The translations under genes and the position numbers were made by a program. A stretch of 64,000 bases of DNA, from NCBI GenBank assembly GCA_026710825.1, contig JAPOQH010000089.1, forward strand, positions 62,001 to 126,000, in the 5' to 3' direction. The notes beneath the pieces are model-generated. The model had not been told where the DNA came from and searched no databases. It was given only the letters and a program-made list of their open reading frames with translations. Origin of the DNA: Chloroflexota bacterium. Its GTDB lineage: Bacteria; Chloroflexota; Dehalococcoidia; Lucifugimonadales; UBA3495. Positions 25,630 through 34,857 of this stretch are shown one piece after another (position 1 is the stretch's first letter; the number at the start of each line of letters is the position of its first letter).

Positions 25630-25663
25630 CCTCGGTTTGCCTCCCTAACTGATAGCACGGCAA

Positions 25664-25699
25664 AATATACTAAAGGCATTGATGCTCGGTGTACACCGA
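25664..25699 (-). promoter_or_regulatory. Candidate promoter and palindromic operator upstream of the treT-like gene
   Basis: On the minus strand a TATATT -10 (25664-25669) lies about 35 bp before the TTG start. A perfect 14-bp palindrome, TCGGTGTACACCGA (25686-25699), sits where the -35 would be, so a bound repressor would block polymerase. The promoter hexamers are not both strong. Confidence 0.4.
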
Positions 25700-25823
25700 C
25701 ATCGCAAACCGGTTTCGGGAGATCCAGGCCCACTCAACGTGTGTTAGCCGGCTTAGCACAGGAGCGGATCGACGACGCATCGCCTCGTTGGGACAATCGA
25801 CCAGGCGACCATCTGTAGCGATC

Positions 25824-27683
25824 TCATTCAACGGTGACTGACTTCGCCAGGTTCCTCGGTTGATCAACGTCGCAACCTCGCCGCACCGCGATGTAGTACG
25901 CAAACAACTGCAGCGGAATCGTGGCCACGATAGGAGTCAAGTGATCCGGGGCCTCGGGAATGAACATGGCCCCGTCCACCAGGCTCGCCAACCGGTTATC
26001 TCCCTCGGTCAACACCCCCAGGACTGCGCCCCCTCGCGCTTTCACTTCCTGCACGTTGTTGACCATCTTGTCGTACAGCGCATCGTCCGGGGCGATGGCC
26101 ATGGTGGGCATCCGGTGGTCGATCAGGGCGATTGGACCGTGCTTCATCTCTCCCGCAGGGTAGGCTTCGGCGTGAATATAGCTGATCTCTTTGAGCTTCA
26201 GCGCGCCTTCCGCCGCAATCGGGGAGTTTATTCCCCGACCCAAGTAGATGAAATTCCGCCGGTTGTAATAGGAGCCGGCCAGTTCGTCCAGGTCCGTCGG
26301 TTTGCTCACCAGACTGGCAATGTGTCCCGGCACACGTGCGAGTTGGTCGACCCATTCCCGAGCCATGGACTGCCCTGCCTCGTCGCGCGCCGCGGCGAGG
26401 CGCATCGCCAATAGGTTCAGTATGGTCAAAGAGGCGATGAAGGTTTTGCTGCTGGCAACGCCAACCTCTATACCGGAACGCATCAGCAGTGTCGCGTCGG
26501 CCAGCCGAGTTGCCTGGCTGTTAGGGGAATTGCAAATGGTAATCAACCGGGCCCGGCTGCTCCGCACCTGCTCCATCGCCGCCACGGTGTCCGCGGTCTC
26601 GCCGGACTGCCCGATGGCGACGACCAGGGTGCGTTCGTCCAGCATCGGTTCCCGATACCTGAATTCCGAGGCTGATTCAGCTTCGGCGGGCACTCCCGCC
26701 AGGCGCTCCACCAGATGGCGTCCCACCTGCGCCGCATTGAGACTGGTGCCGCACCCGATCAACACCACACGACGGATACGCGCCAATTCAGCGTCTGACA
26801 TGCTCAGTTCCGGCAGCGTCACTTGCCCTTCAGTGAAGTTGACCCGGTCGCGCATGGCGGCAATCACGGCCTGCGGCTGCTCCATGATCTCTTTCAGCAT
26901 GTAATGCCGGTATCCGGCCCGGTCCACCAAAACATCGTTGAGTGATATGGGCCTCATCTGCTTGGCGACCTGCTGGCCATGGCGGTCCAGGAATGTGATG
27001 CCGGACCGTGCTACCACAGCGGCCTCGCCGTCCTCCAGAAAACCAACGGGGAGGAGACCGTTTTCACCGATAATTGGCAGCAGAGCCGGCAGGTCGCTCG
27101 ACACTATGCCCTGTCCCGCGTGATGGGCCACCGCGACCCCGCCGGCGTGTCCCAGGCGCATCGCGCAGATCGTGTCGTCGTCTCCTTCCCGCACCGCCAC
27201 TATCGCCTGCGGGCCCTGTACCAACGACCCCATGCGCAGCACGGCATTGGGCAAGCTCAGGCCATCGTTCATCCCCTCTTCGATGAGATGTGGGATGACC
27301 TCGGTGTCCGTTTCCGATGTGAACTTATGGCCCCGCTTCCGCAGTTCGGTCTTGAGCGCGAGGTAATTTTCGACGATACCGTTATGAGCGACGGCGATCC
27401 GTCCGGAGCAATCGGTATGCGGGTGTGAGTTGGCTTCGGTAGGGCGCCCATGCGTGGCCCACCGCGTATGCCCCAGGGCGGCAGAACCTTCCGGTTCCGG
27501 GCAGGTCGAGTCGTGCAGCAATCCAACGACCCTGCCGACCGTCTTGCGTAGATGCAGACCGCCTTCCGGTTCGATAACCGCTACTCCCGCGCTATCGTAT
27601 CCGCGGTACTCCAGCCGCCGCAGCCCTTCGACCACTATGGGCCAGGCTTGCCGGTCCCCCACGTAGCCGACTATCCCGCACAT
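25824..27683 (-). CDS. glmS: Glutamine-fructose-6-phosphate aminotransferase (isomerizing)
   Basis: A 619-aa enzyme making glucosamine-6-phosphate, the entry to amino-sugar and cell-envelope synthesis. The N-terminal glutaminase starts MCGIVGYVG (nucleophile Cys2) with ALGHTRWATHGRPTEANSHPH. Two SIS sugar-isomerase domains follow, with CGTSLNAAQVG, IGQSGETADTVAAMEQ, SSKTFIASL, and YLGRGINSPIAAEGALKLKEI. The end ...QPRNLAKSVTVE is the standard C-terminus. It begins 6 bp after the stop of the GlmR/YvcK gene. No glmS ribozyme is seen upstream, as expected outside Firmicutes. Confidence 0.97.
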   Translation of the reverse strand: MCGIVGYVGDRQAWPIVVEGLRRLEYRGYDSAGVAVIEPEGGLHLRKTVGRVVGLLHDSTCPEPEGSAALGHTRWATHGRPTEANSHPHTDCSGRIAVAHNGIVENYLALKTELRKRGHKFTSETDTEVIPHLIEEGMNDGLSLPNAVLRMGSLVQGPQAIVAVREGDDDTICAMRLGHAGGVAVAHHAGQGIVSSDLPALLPIIGENGLLPVGFLEDGEAAVVARSGITFLDRHGQQVAKQMRPISLNDVLVDRAGYRHYMLKEIMEQPQAVIAAMRDRVNFTEGQVTLPELSMSDAELARIRRVVLIGCGTSLNAAQVGRHLVERLAGVPAEAESASEFRYREPMLDERTLVVAIGQSGETADTVAAMEQVRSSRARLITICNSPNSQATRLADATLLMRSGIEVGVASSKTFIASLTILNLLAMRLAAARDEAGQSMAREWVDQLARVPGHIASLVSKPTDLDELAGSYYNRRNFIYLGRGINSPIAAEGALKLKEISYIHAEAYPAGEMKHGPIALIDHRMPTMAIAPDDALYDKMVNNVQEVKARGGAVLGVLTEGDNRLASLVDGAMFIPEAPDHLTPIVATIPLQLFAYYIAVRRGCDVDQPRNLAKSVTVE

Positions 27684-27689
27684 GCGATG

Positions 27690-28832
27690 CTAACCGCCGT
27701 CGGGATCGTCGCTGCGCACGGTGAGCGTGGCATCAACATGCTGCCGGTCGTCAGTAGGTCGGACCGGCTGGACTCGATACGGAACGGCCGGTATCAGGCG
27801 CGGGCTGAAATCGTCGCAGTCCAAAACCAACGGAGCCGCCGGCACGTCATGGGTGGCAATGGGCGTTTCGGCCGCGATCTCCATGATCGCAGCAGCCAAC
27901 GCCGCTGGATCGTGCCTCACGAACACCCCGGGCGCCAGCAGCGGGCGCTGCACTATGCGCCCGACCATGGTGAGCGATTCCGCTTCGTCCAACCGCACTG
28001 GATGCTGGCCCTCGCCGGCGTATCGCGCGAGAAGCCGTGACGGTATGGGGGTGTTGTTGAACAGCAGGAAATCCAGGGGTTGGCGGGTTCCCAGGTATTC
28101 GGTCAGCAGTCCAAGGAAATTGGAGGTCCGGAATCCGGCGCTCTCATTCGGCTTCGTCATCAAGTTGCAGACGTGGATCTTTACCGCAGCGGAATCCCTG
28201 ATCGCCTCGGCAACATCTTCAACCAGGAGATTGGGCAGAACACTGGTATAGATGTCTCCGGGCCCGAGGACTATCACGTCCGCTCGAGAGATCGCATCCA
28301 GTACTGGCGGATACGCGTACGCCTTGGGGTCCAGGTAGATGTAGTCGATAGCGACGTCAAGGCCGTCACGGCGGGAGTCGATGGTCGATTCCCCCAACAG
28401 CTCGGAGCCATCTTCGAGGCGTGCGCACAATGTGGCTTTGGTCAGGGTCACCGGCAGCACGCTCCCGCTGATCCCCAGGATCCGGCCAGCCTGTTCGATG
28501 GCGGTGACCGTATCGCCCGTGACTTCCGTGAGGGCGGCCAACAACAGGTTGCCGAAGTTGTGACCGCTGAGCCCTGCCCCCGCCGAAAACCGGTAATCGA
28601 AAAGCCGTCGCATCAGGCCGGCGGATTCTTCATCGCCCGACAGAGCCATCAGGCATCGCCGCAGATCACCCGGCGGCAGATGGCCCAATTCATCCCGGAG
28701 GCGCCCGCTGCTGCCGCCGCTGTCGGTCATTGCGACAACGGCCGTCAGGTTGCAATCCAGCGCCCGCAGGCCGCTTAAAGTGGTGTGGTTTCCTGTGCCG
28801 CCACCGACAACAACAATATTCTTTCTGGGCAT
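27690..28832 (-). CDS. GlmR/YvcK-family protein (CofD-like fold)
   Basis: A 380-aa protein with the family start IVVVGGGTGNHTTLSGLRAL, AVVAMTDSGGSSGRLRDELG-type loop, LPPGDLRRCLMALSG, FDYRF...LSGHNFGNLLLAAL, and a VLGPGDIYTSVLPNLLV segment. In Bacillus and Listeria, YvcK (GlmR) binds UDP-GlcNAc and stimulates GlmS; here it is directly ahead of glmS with a 6-bp gap, which supports the same pairing. It is first in the minus-strand run. The ribosome site is weak. The 558 bp upstream contain no gene I can support. Confidence 0.9.
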   Translation of the reverse strand: MPRKNIVVVGGGTGNHTTLSGLRALDCNLTAVVAMTDSGGSSGRLRDELGHLPPGDLRRCLMALSGDEESAGLMRRLFDYRFSAGAGLSGHNFGNLLLAALTEVTGDTVTAIEQAGRILGISGSVLPVTLTKATLCARLEDGSELLGESTIDSRRDGLDVAIDYIYLDPKAYAYPPVLDAISRADVIVLGPGDIYTSVLPNLLVEDVAEAIRDSAAVKIHVCNLMTKPNESAGFRTSNFLGLLTEYLGTRQPLDFLLFNNTPIPSRLLARYAGEGQHPVRLDEAESLTMVGRIVQRPLLAPGVFVRHDPAALAAAIMEIAAETPIATHDVPAAPLVLDCDDFSPRLIPAVPYRVQPVRPTDDRQHVDATLTVRSDDPDGG

Positions 28833-29390
28833 TGGTGAAGGGCGGAGTCCTGATCGGATCGGCTCGAATCTGTCTTTCTGCTGCCTTGCGATCGAGCCCG
28901 CAGAACCCTCAGGCAGTATATGGACAACGGGCGAATGGTGTCAAATGATATGGGCGATCATGCATGCGTTCGATTGTTGTTAACCGACCATCGGTTCAAC
29001 GATGATCGCATGATGCCGAAAGCGCCCAAATCGGCGAGGGCCCCACTCAGAACGACACCAGGGAAAACACAAAACTCGCCAACAGCCAGGATTGGCCTGC
29101 TTTCCGGGCAGGATTAGATCATCGCTTTGCCGATGTAGTACAGCGTAAGGCGTCCTGACCGCCGACACCCTTCCGCTCACGCAGCGTTGTCAGGCGAATC
29201 TTGCCGGACCGACAGCGGATTGACACTGCGAACGGCAACGGCTGTCTAGGCGCCTGGAGGAGCAAACTTGTCCTACTTGCTCCTGCCCCTATCGACCGGG
29301 CTTACGTGGGCACCCCATAGAATCGGCTGGGCTGCCGCACACCGACGCAGATACGCTGGTACAGCCTAGCGCCCAACGCCCCTGAAGTCG
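28833..29390 (+). other. Gene-free interval with one hairpin
   Basis: I see no convincing coding frame, tRNA or common structured RNA (tmRNA, RNase P, SRP) here on either strand. An 8-bp stem (29258-29265 with 29277-29284, AGGAGCAA/TTGCTCCT) has an 11-nt loop and no T-run. Promoters for the GlmR-GlmS pair should lie at the left end of it. Confidence 0.5.
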
Positions 29391-30416
29391 CTAGTTCTCG
29401 TCTCCATACCGGCTTTCGAAGTACGGGATCACGCTGTCTCCCATCTGCTCCACCACTCGCATGGCCATCCGGACATCCATTCCCGGGTACCAGATGCGGA
29501 ACATGAAATGGTTCGCTCCCACCCGGTGGTGGTGATCTTCGATCTGCTGGATCACTTCTTCGCTGCTGCCCAGGATGAATCTGTCGCGCGCCAACTCCTC
29601 GAAAGGAATGCGGAAATCCTCCTCGCCGGGAAGCGCTTTGTCCTGCCCCCAGTCGGCGTAGGCCTGGTACTTGGCCTCCATATACGGCTGCGCGTTCCGT
29701 ACCGCCTCTTCGTGGGTTGGCGCGATGTGCATTTCCTTGATGATCGGCATGTCTGCCGGCATCTCCTTCCCGCCGGCCTCCAGGCCGTCCTTGTAGAGGG
29801 CTGTCTGACGTTCGAGAGTCTCCAGCGTGGCGTGCGGGTTCACGAACCACGGCAACCCAAGTTCGCCAGCCCGACGCACAACAGTGTCAAAGTTGGCGGC
29901 CACCCAGATCGGCGGGTGCGGCTGTTGGACAGGGCGTATGGCGCAAGTCGCGTTGTCCAGGTTGAAATGCCGGCCGTGGAAGGTGACCTCGTCCTCCGTC
30001 CACAGACGCTGCACCAACTCCAGCGACTCGAGGAATCGCCCAACCCGGTGCCGTCGCTCCACATTGAACGCCTGGTATTCGATGTTCCGGTAACCCAGCC
30101 CGACGCCCAGCACGATGCGTCCGTCGCTGATGACGTCCAGCGTCGCGATGGTTTCCGCTACGTCCGCCGGCGAGTACAGCGGCAGCAGCAGGATGGACAG
30201 CACGAGTTGCATGTCTCCGGAATCGGCGGCCAGCCGCGCCAGCAACGGGATGCTCTGCAGGTTCTGGTAGGGCGGCGAAAGGAAATGTTGCCCGCAGGAT
30301 ATCGAACCGAACCCGGCGTCACGAGCCAGGCGGGTCAATTCCACAGTTTCGTGAAACCGTTGGGTCGCGGAATCGGTGGCGGGATGCTGCGGCATTGCCA
30401 TGATGCCAAATTTCAT
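29391..30416 (-). CDS. LLM-class flavin-dependent oxidoreductase
   Basis: A 341-aa bacterial-luciferase-like enzyme that uses reduced flavin (FMNH2 or F420) and often oxygen. It has an MKFGIMAMPQHP start, SISCGQHFLSPPYQNLQSIPLLA, SDGRIVLGVGLGYRNIEYQAF, and RPVQQPHPPIWVAAN. The ATG has GGAG 8 nt upstream. No partner flavin reductase is next to it. The substrate is unknown; neighbours suggest breakdown of small organic molecules. Such genes are abundant in SAR202-like Chloroflexota, which fits but does not prove the lineage. Confidence 0.9.
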   Translation of the reverse strand: MKFGIMAMPQHPATDSATQRFHETVELTRLARDAGFGSISCGQHFLSPPYQNLQSIPLLARLAADSGDMQLVLSILLLPLYSPADVAETIATLDVISDGRIVLGVGLGYRNIEYQAFNVERRHRVGRFLESLELVQRLWTEDEVTFHGRHFNLDNATCAIRPVQQPHPPIWVAANFDTVVRRAGELGLPWFVNPHATLETLERQTALYKDGLEAGGKEMPADMPIIKEMHIAPTHEEAVRNAQPYMEAKYQAYADWGQDKALPGEEDFRIPFEELARDRFILGSSEEVIQQIEDHHHRVGANHFMFRIWYPGMDVRMAMRVVEQMGDSVIPYFESRYGDEN

Positions 30417-30787
30417 CGTTTAAGCTCCAAATCAAATCAGGGGAATTGGATCGCAGCGTCTATTGTGTCATGCACGCGATCTTGCGTGGGACATCTCAAG
30501 AGACGAAGCCGTCGCATCGAACAGCATTGGATCTCAAGCCGGGAGTTCCGGCGACGCAGCGGGATCGCACGGGATTATATCCGCCGGTATGGGCTACGGC
30601 AAACCGCACGTCCCCGATTGGAATGAATGAGGGAGGCCGTGGCAAACCAACCATGCTCATTGTATGGTTGGTGGCGAAAGGTTCGGTTCGAGAAATCGGA
30701 GGATGAATGCTGTGTGCGCCTGTACCGCAGGCCCCCACGCTGTGCCTCCGAATCCGCAGGATCGTAACCCGCATGAGAGGAAACGCG
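30417..30787 (+). other. Divergent intergenic region
   Basis: This separates the minus-strand LLM oxidoreductase from the plus-strand amidohydrolase and should hold both promoters. No strong -35/-10 pair stands out. It contains the inverted repeat at 30646-30672 and a Shine-Dalgarno/ATG at 30707 that could give an extended amidohydrolase or a short leader peptide, though the family's start is at 30788. Confidence 0.5.
30646..30672 (+). promoter_or_regulatory. Inverted repeat, possible operator or leader hairpin
   Basis: A perfect 9-bp inverted repeat ACCAACCAT / ATGGTTGGT with a 9-nt spacer lies about 120 bp before the amidohydrolase start. It could be a repressor site or an mRNA hairpin; nothing else supports either. 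Confidence 0.4.
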
Positions 30788-32020
30788 ATGGACACCATTC
30801 TCCGAAACGTCAGGATCGCCGATGGCCCTGACGCGCAGTCGGTAGACATCGGCATCGAAAACGGACGTATCACCGCGATCGAAAGCCGCCTGAACGCTGA
30901 CGCGCGAATATACGATATCGGCGGCAGGTTGGTGACGCCGGGTTTCGTCGAGACACACATCCACCTAGACAAGTCCTGCATATTGGACCGGCTGTCGTCA
31001 GGCCAGGGAGGCCTCGATGCGGCCATCGGCGAGGTCGCCCGGCTCAAGCGGGAGTTCACGCCGGAGAACGTCTATCACCGCGCCCGGCGGACCCTAGAAA
31101 AGTGCGTCCTCAACGGCACCACCCACATCCGCACCCATCTTGAAGTGGACCCGGTCATCGGCCTGCGCAGCCTGGAGGGTATCTTGCCGCTGGTGCAGGA
31201 ATTCAGGTGGGCGATGGATATCGAGATCTGCATATTCCCCCAGGAGGGGCTGCTCAATAATCCCGGGACCGACGAGTTGATAGTCGAGGGGCTGCGCCGG
31301 GGCGGATCGGTGGTGGGCGCCGCACCCTATACCGACAGCGATCCTCATGGTCAGATTGACCGAGTGTTTGAAATAGCCCGCCAGTTCGATATCGACATCG
31401 ACATGCACCTGGACTTCGGACCCGATGCTGACAGCATGGACATGGACTTGGTGTGCGACTTGACCGAGCGCTTCGGGTATGGGGGCCGTGTCGCAGTCGG
31501 CCACGTTACCAAGCTCTCTGCGTTGTCGCCGGAACGCCTCACCGCACAGGCGCGCCGGCTCGCATCAGCCGGGGTGGCCGTGACGGTCCTGCCGGCCACG
31601 GACCTGTACCTGATGGGACGACACCAGGATCATTCCGTCATGCGCGGCGTGGCTCCGGCTCATCGCCTGCTGGGTGAAGGAGTGAACTGCTCCCTTTCCA
31701 CCAACAACGTGCTCAACCCTTTCACTCCCTTTGGCGACTGCTCGCTGGTCCGCATGGCGAACCTCTATGCCAACATCTGCCAGGTGGGCGACCCACGCGA
31801 AACTGCAGAATGTTACGAGATGGTGACCAACCGGGCCGCACGCCTGCTGCGCCTGCCTGACTACGGTCTGGCCGTGGGGCAGTCTGCCGATCTCGCGGTG
31901 TTGGACTGCGAAAGTCGTTCTGCCGCGGTGTCCGAGGTCATCTCACCCATGATGGCTTTCAAATCGGGCAAGCGCACCTTCTACCGCGCTCCCGCTGTGA
32001 TGGAGAGCCCGCGTCCCTGA
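30788..32020 (+). CDS. CodA-like amidohydrolase with altered catalytic Asp
   Basis: A 410-aa amidohydrolase of the cytosine deaminase/N-isopropylammelide hydrolase group. It has the metal motif VETHIHLDKS (His57, His59), THIRTHLEVDP, a later DMHLDFG and GHVTKLSAL, and the terminal beta-sandwich GQSADLAVLDCE. In CodA relatives the late metal/catalytic Asp lies in a GSDN-I or GHDDV motif; here the segment reads SLSTNNVLNPFTPFGD, with Asn at that place by my alignment. The start has AGAGGA 6 nt upstream. Substrate unknown; an N-C bond in a ring or amide is likely. Confidence 0.82.
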   Translation: MDTILRNVRIADGPDAQSVDIGIENGRITAIESRLNADARIYDIGGRLVTPGFVETHIHLDKSCILDRLSSGQGGLDAAIGEVARLKREFTPENVYHRARRTLEKCVLNGTTHIRTHLEVDPVIGLRSLEGILPLVQEFRWAMDIEICIFPQEGLLNNPGTDELIVEGLRRGGSVVGAAPYTDSDPHGQIDRVFEIARQFDIDIDMHLDFGPDADSMDMDLVCDLTERFGYGGRVAVGHVTKLSALSPERLTAQARRLASAGVAVTVLPATDLYLMGRHQDHSVMRGVAPAHRLLGEGVNCSLSTNNVLNPFTPFGDCSLVRMANLYANICQVGDPRETAECYEMVTNRAARLLRLPDYGLAVGQSADLAVLDCESRSAAVSEVISPMMAFKSGKRTFYRAPAVMESPRP

Positions 32021-32071
32021 CCGTCACCTCCCCTGTCCTTGCGCCAACGGTGGCGCGCCCCAGAGCAGCAA

Positions 32072-33106
32072 TCACAAGCCGACCACGCGCACGCGGTGAT
32101 TATGCGTGTCCGCGATGAAGAGGTCGCCTTCCGCGTTGATGCCGCAGCCGTGGGGATGAATCAGACCGGCCTCGGTGGCCGGACCGCCATCACCGCCGCT
32201 GCCCTCGCGCCCGCCGGCTATGGTGGTGACGATGCCCGTGGTCGCGTCAATTCGCCTGACTGCGCAGTTATCCGAGTCCAACACGATGATGTTGTCATTG
32301 AGGTCGCAGCGCATCGCTTTCGGCGCTCCCCAGGTTGCTGCCAGCGCCGGCCCACCATCGCCCGAGTAGCCGTACACCGAATCAGCGCCGGCGATGGTGG
32401 TCAACAATCCGTCCGGGGAAATTTTCCGCACTCCGTTTCCTTCCCGTTCGCATACGAATACATTGCCGAGGCTGTCCATGCAGACCGCCCGAGGGCCCAT
32501 CAGGCTTGCGGCGGCGGGCGGTTTGCCGTCCCCTTCGCGAGATATCTCCCCGGTTCCGGCGAACGTGGTTATGATCCCGGTTTTCAGGTCCACCCTGCGT
32601 ATGCGCTGGTCCTGTATGTCGGCGATCAGCAGACCGCCCCGCCCGTCCAGGAACAGATCATTGGGCTCCCGGAGCATGGCCTCGTTGCCGGGCCCGCCAT
32701 CGCCGCCGTAGCCGAATTCGCCCGTGCCAGCCACGGTGGATATGATACCCGTGCGACCGTCTATCTTTCTGACCGAAGGGTCGAAACGCTGCGCAAAGTA
32801 CATGTCACCGTTGGTGTCGATGGCCAGTCCGTACGGCTGGTTGATGAGCGCATCGACGGCGGGACCACCATCCCCGGCGTACCCCGGGTCTCCCGTGCCG
32901 GCGATCAGCGTGATTATGCCGGTCTTCCCGTCCACGCGGCGTATCCGGTGATGGCGGCCCATGCACACCACCATGTTCCCCCGGGGATCAAATTCGCAGG
33001 CGTACGGAGTCTGGCACGAGGCGTGTAACGCAGGGCCGCCGTCGCCTTCCCAACCTTCCGACCCGTTTCCCAATACAGTTTGGATGATGCCTTTCTCGGC
33101 CGGCAT
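32072..33106 (-). CDS. NHL-repeat beta-propeller protein
   Basis: A 344-aa protein built from about six NHL repeats. Each has a core like IITLIAGTGDPGYAGDGGPA followed by ...LxxPxGLAxDxxGxxYxAD and an IRRVD-type end, giving a six-bladed propeller. There is no signal peptide at the chosen start (MPAEKGIIQ, GGAGG 5 nt upstream); an open extension upstream lacks repeats. Such proteins mediate binding or act as lactonase-like enzymes; no catalytic site is evident. It converges with the amidohydrolase gene. Confidence 0.85.
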   Translation of the reverse strand: MPAEKGIIQTVLGNGSEGWEGDGGPALHASCQTPYACEFDPRGNMVVCMGRHHRIRRVDGKTGIITLIAGTGDPGYAGDGGPAVDALINQPYGLAIDTNGDMYFAQRFDPSVRKIDGRTGIISTVAGTGEFGYGGDGGPGNEAMLREPNDLFLDGRGGLLIADIQDQRIRRVDLKTGIITTFAGTGEISREGDGKPPAAASLMGPRAVCMDSLGNVFVCEREGNGVRKISPDGLLTTIAGADSVYGYSGDGGPALAATWGAPKAMRCDLNDNIIVLDSDNCAVRRIDATTGIVTTIAGGREGSGGDGGPATEAGLIHPHGCGINAEGDLFIADTHNHRVRVVGL

Positions 33107-33418
33107 GTACACCTCCCAGTTTGTCACTTGTCCCACGGCGTATCGATGGTTGCGGTCCATTCGATAGGCCCGGTCCATGTCGCATATGGGGCCATTGTAT
33201 ATCGGGCGGGGCGGAAAACCGCTGGCGGGCCAGATTCTTAACTTGGCCGGCCCGAGCACCGCCAGCCATATGCACGTGTTCGTCAAGAAAGCGGCATTGC
33301 GAGCATCGGATTATTCCGCCCCAATGCAGGACACGCGACGATTCCGACACCCGACATTTCCATCACGACTTGGCGCATGGTAGCATCACCACTGCCCCCA
33401 ACCGTCAGGAGGTTCACC
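33107..33418 (+). other. Divergent intergenic region
   Basis: This lies between the NHL gene (minus) and the MmgE/PrpD gene (plus). It should hold promoters for both, but I found no pair of hexamers strong enough to report. Confidence 0.4.
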
Positions 33419-34786
33419 ATGAACATCACGCAACACATCGCCGATTACATTACCGGCGCCGACATCGAGGACTTCCCGCCCGATGCCATCGACGCCGCCA
33501 AGGGCGCCATCACGGATTGCCTCGCGTGCATGTTGGCCGGTTCCCGGGAATCCCTGTCGGACATCCTTTGCCGATATATCGATGGCGAGGGCGCAAATCC
33601 TGCCGCCAGCGTCGTAGGGAGAGGATTCAGGACATCGGCTGCCAACGCTGCCCTGGTGAACGGGGCCATGGCCCACGCCCTGGACTACGACGACATCACC
33701 CAGATCACCAAGACTCACCCCACCGCGGTGTTGCTGCCGGCCGCTTTAGCCGTTGCCGAGGAGTACGGCGCATCGGGCAAGGACATGCTGCTGGGCTATA
33801 TGTCCGGGTTCGAGGTCTCCTGCGCCGTGGGCGAGGCGTTGAGCGAGGCCTATTACGATGACCTCGGCTGGCATCCCACCGGCCCGCTGGGAACGGTGGG
33901 GGCCGCGGCCGCCGCCAGCAAGATCATGTCCCTGGACCCGGAACAAACCGCCATGGCTGTCTCGCTGGCAGCCTCCCAAGCATCGGGACTGCGCCAGAAC
34001 TTCGGCACCATGACCAAGCCCTTCCACGCCGGAGACTCCGCCCGGGCCGGCGTGGTCGCGGCCAAGTTGGTGCGGGATGGTTTCACCGCCAGCCAGGACG
34101 CCCTGGAAGGGCGATTCGGGTTCATTCGCGCCTTTTCGGGCGGACAGGATTTCGACAGCGAGCAGGTAGCGGCGAACCTGGGGAACAAACTCTACCTTGT
34201 GGAATCCGGGATCGAGGTCAAGAAATACCCGTGTTGCGGCAGCGCTCATCTGGCCCTTGATGCCACTTTCGACCTGTTGACCCAGGGAGCCATAGACCCC
34301 GACGCTGTGGACCGGATCGACGTGATGGTGGACTTCGACCCGCCCAGGTCTTTGATCCATTCGCGCCCGCTGTCGTCGCTGGAAGGCAAGTTCAGCATGC
34401 AGTACTGCCTCGCCGCCGCCCTGCTGGATCGCCGGGTAGGATTGCAGTCCTTCACCGACGACCAGGTGATGCGTCCCGAAGCGCAGGCGTTGATTCCCCG
34501 CATCGACATGCGTCGCATCCCGGGCAACGAGGGTAAACCAAGCTGGGATGAGGGATACCACCAGGTCGAGGTACAGCTGAAGGATGGCAGCATCCTGCGT
34601 CAACAGGCGCACCGAGCCAATAGCGGAGCCCTGCGTGGCGTCACGATGGAGGACATCAGGGAGAAGTTCCGGGACTGCGCGTCCCAGGCGTTGCCCGAGG
34701 CAACCGCCACGGAACTCCTGTCGCGGGTTGACCGGTTGGAGGAGGGAGACCCGGTGAGCGGATTGGCCGACCTGCTTCGCGGCTGA
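33419..34786 (+). CDS. MmgE/PrpD-family protein
   Basis: A 455-aa protein of the 2-methylcitrate dehydratase-like family. It shows the helical core AIDAAKGAITDCLACMLAG, NGAMAHALDYDDITQITKTHPTA (family active-site region), GWHPTGPLGTVGAAAAASKI, KPFHAGDSARAG, and KKYPCCGSAHLALDA. Members include PrpD (methylcitrate cycle), cis-aconitate decarboxylase and many uncharacterised isomerases or hydratases. No prpB/prpC is nearby, so a methylcitrate role is not supported. AGGAGG lies 6 nt before the ATG. A lactonase-like gene follows in the same direction. Confidence 0.88.
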   Translation: MNITQHIADYITGADIEDFPPDAIDAAKGAITDCLACMLAGSRESLSDILCRYIDGEGANPAASVVGRGFRTSAANAALVNGAMAHALDYDDITQITKTHPTAVLLPAALAVAEEYGASGKDMLLGYMSGFEVSCAVGEALSEAYYDDLGWHPTGPLGTVGAAAAASKIMSLDPEQTAMAVSLAASQASGLRQNFGTMTKPFHAGDSARAGVVAAKLVRDGFTASQDALEGRFGFIRAFSGGQDFDSEQVAANLGNKLYLVESGIEVKKYPCCGSAHLALDATFDLLTQGAIDPDAVDRIDVMVDFDPPRSLIHSRPLSSLEGKFSMQYCLAAALLDRRVGLQSFTDDQVMRPEAQALIPRIDMRRIPGNEGKPSWDEGYHQVEVQLKDGSILRQQAHRANSGALRGVTMEDIREKFRDCASQALPEATATELLSRVDRLEEGDPVSGLADLLRG

Positions 34787-34857
34787 GGCTCCCAAAATCA
34801 TCACGCAGTCGCAACCCCCACAGCGCATTTCGCAACTCATTTGGAGGTGTGATCACC

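Noticed and set aside
29258-29284. Hairpin in the 558-bp gap as a terminator
   Set aside because: There is no T-run on either side, and no gene ends close enough to need it.
30707-30787. Longer amidohydrolase starting at ATG 30707, which also has a GGAGG site
   Set aside because: The extra 27 residues are not like the family, and the ATG at 30788 has its own ribosome site and gives the standard N-terminus. A leader peptide remains possible.
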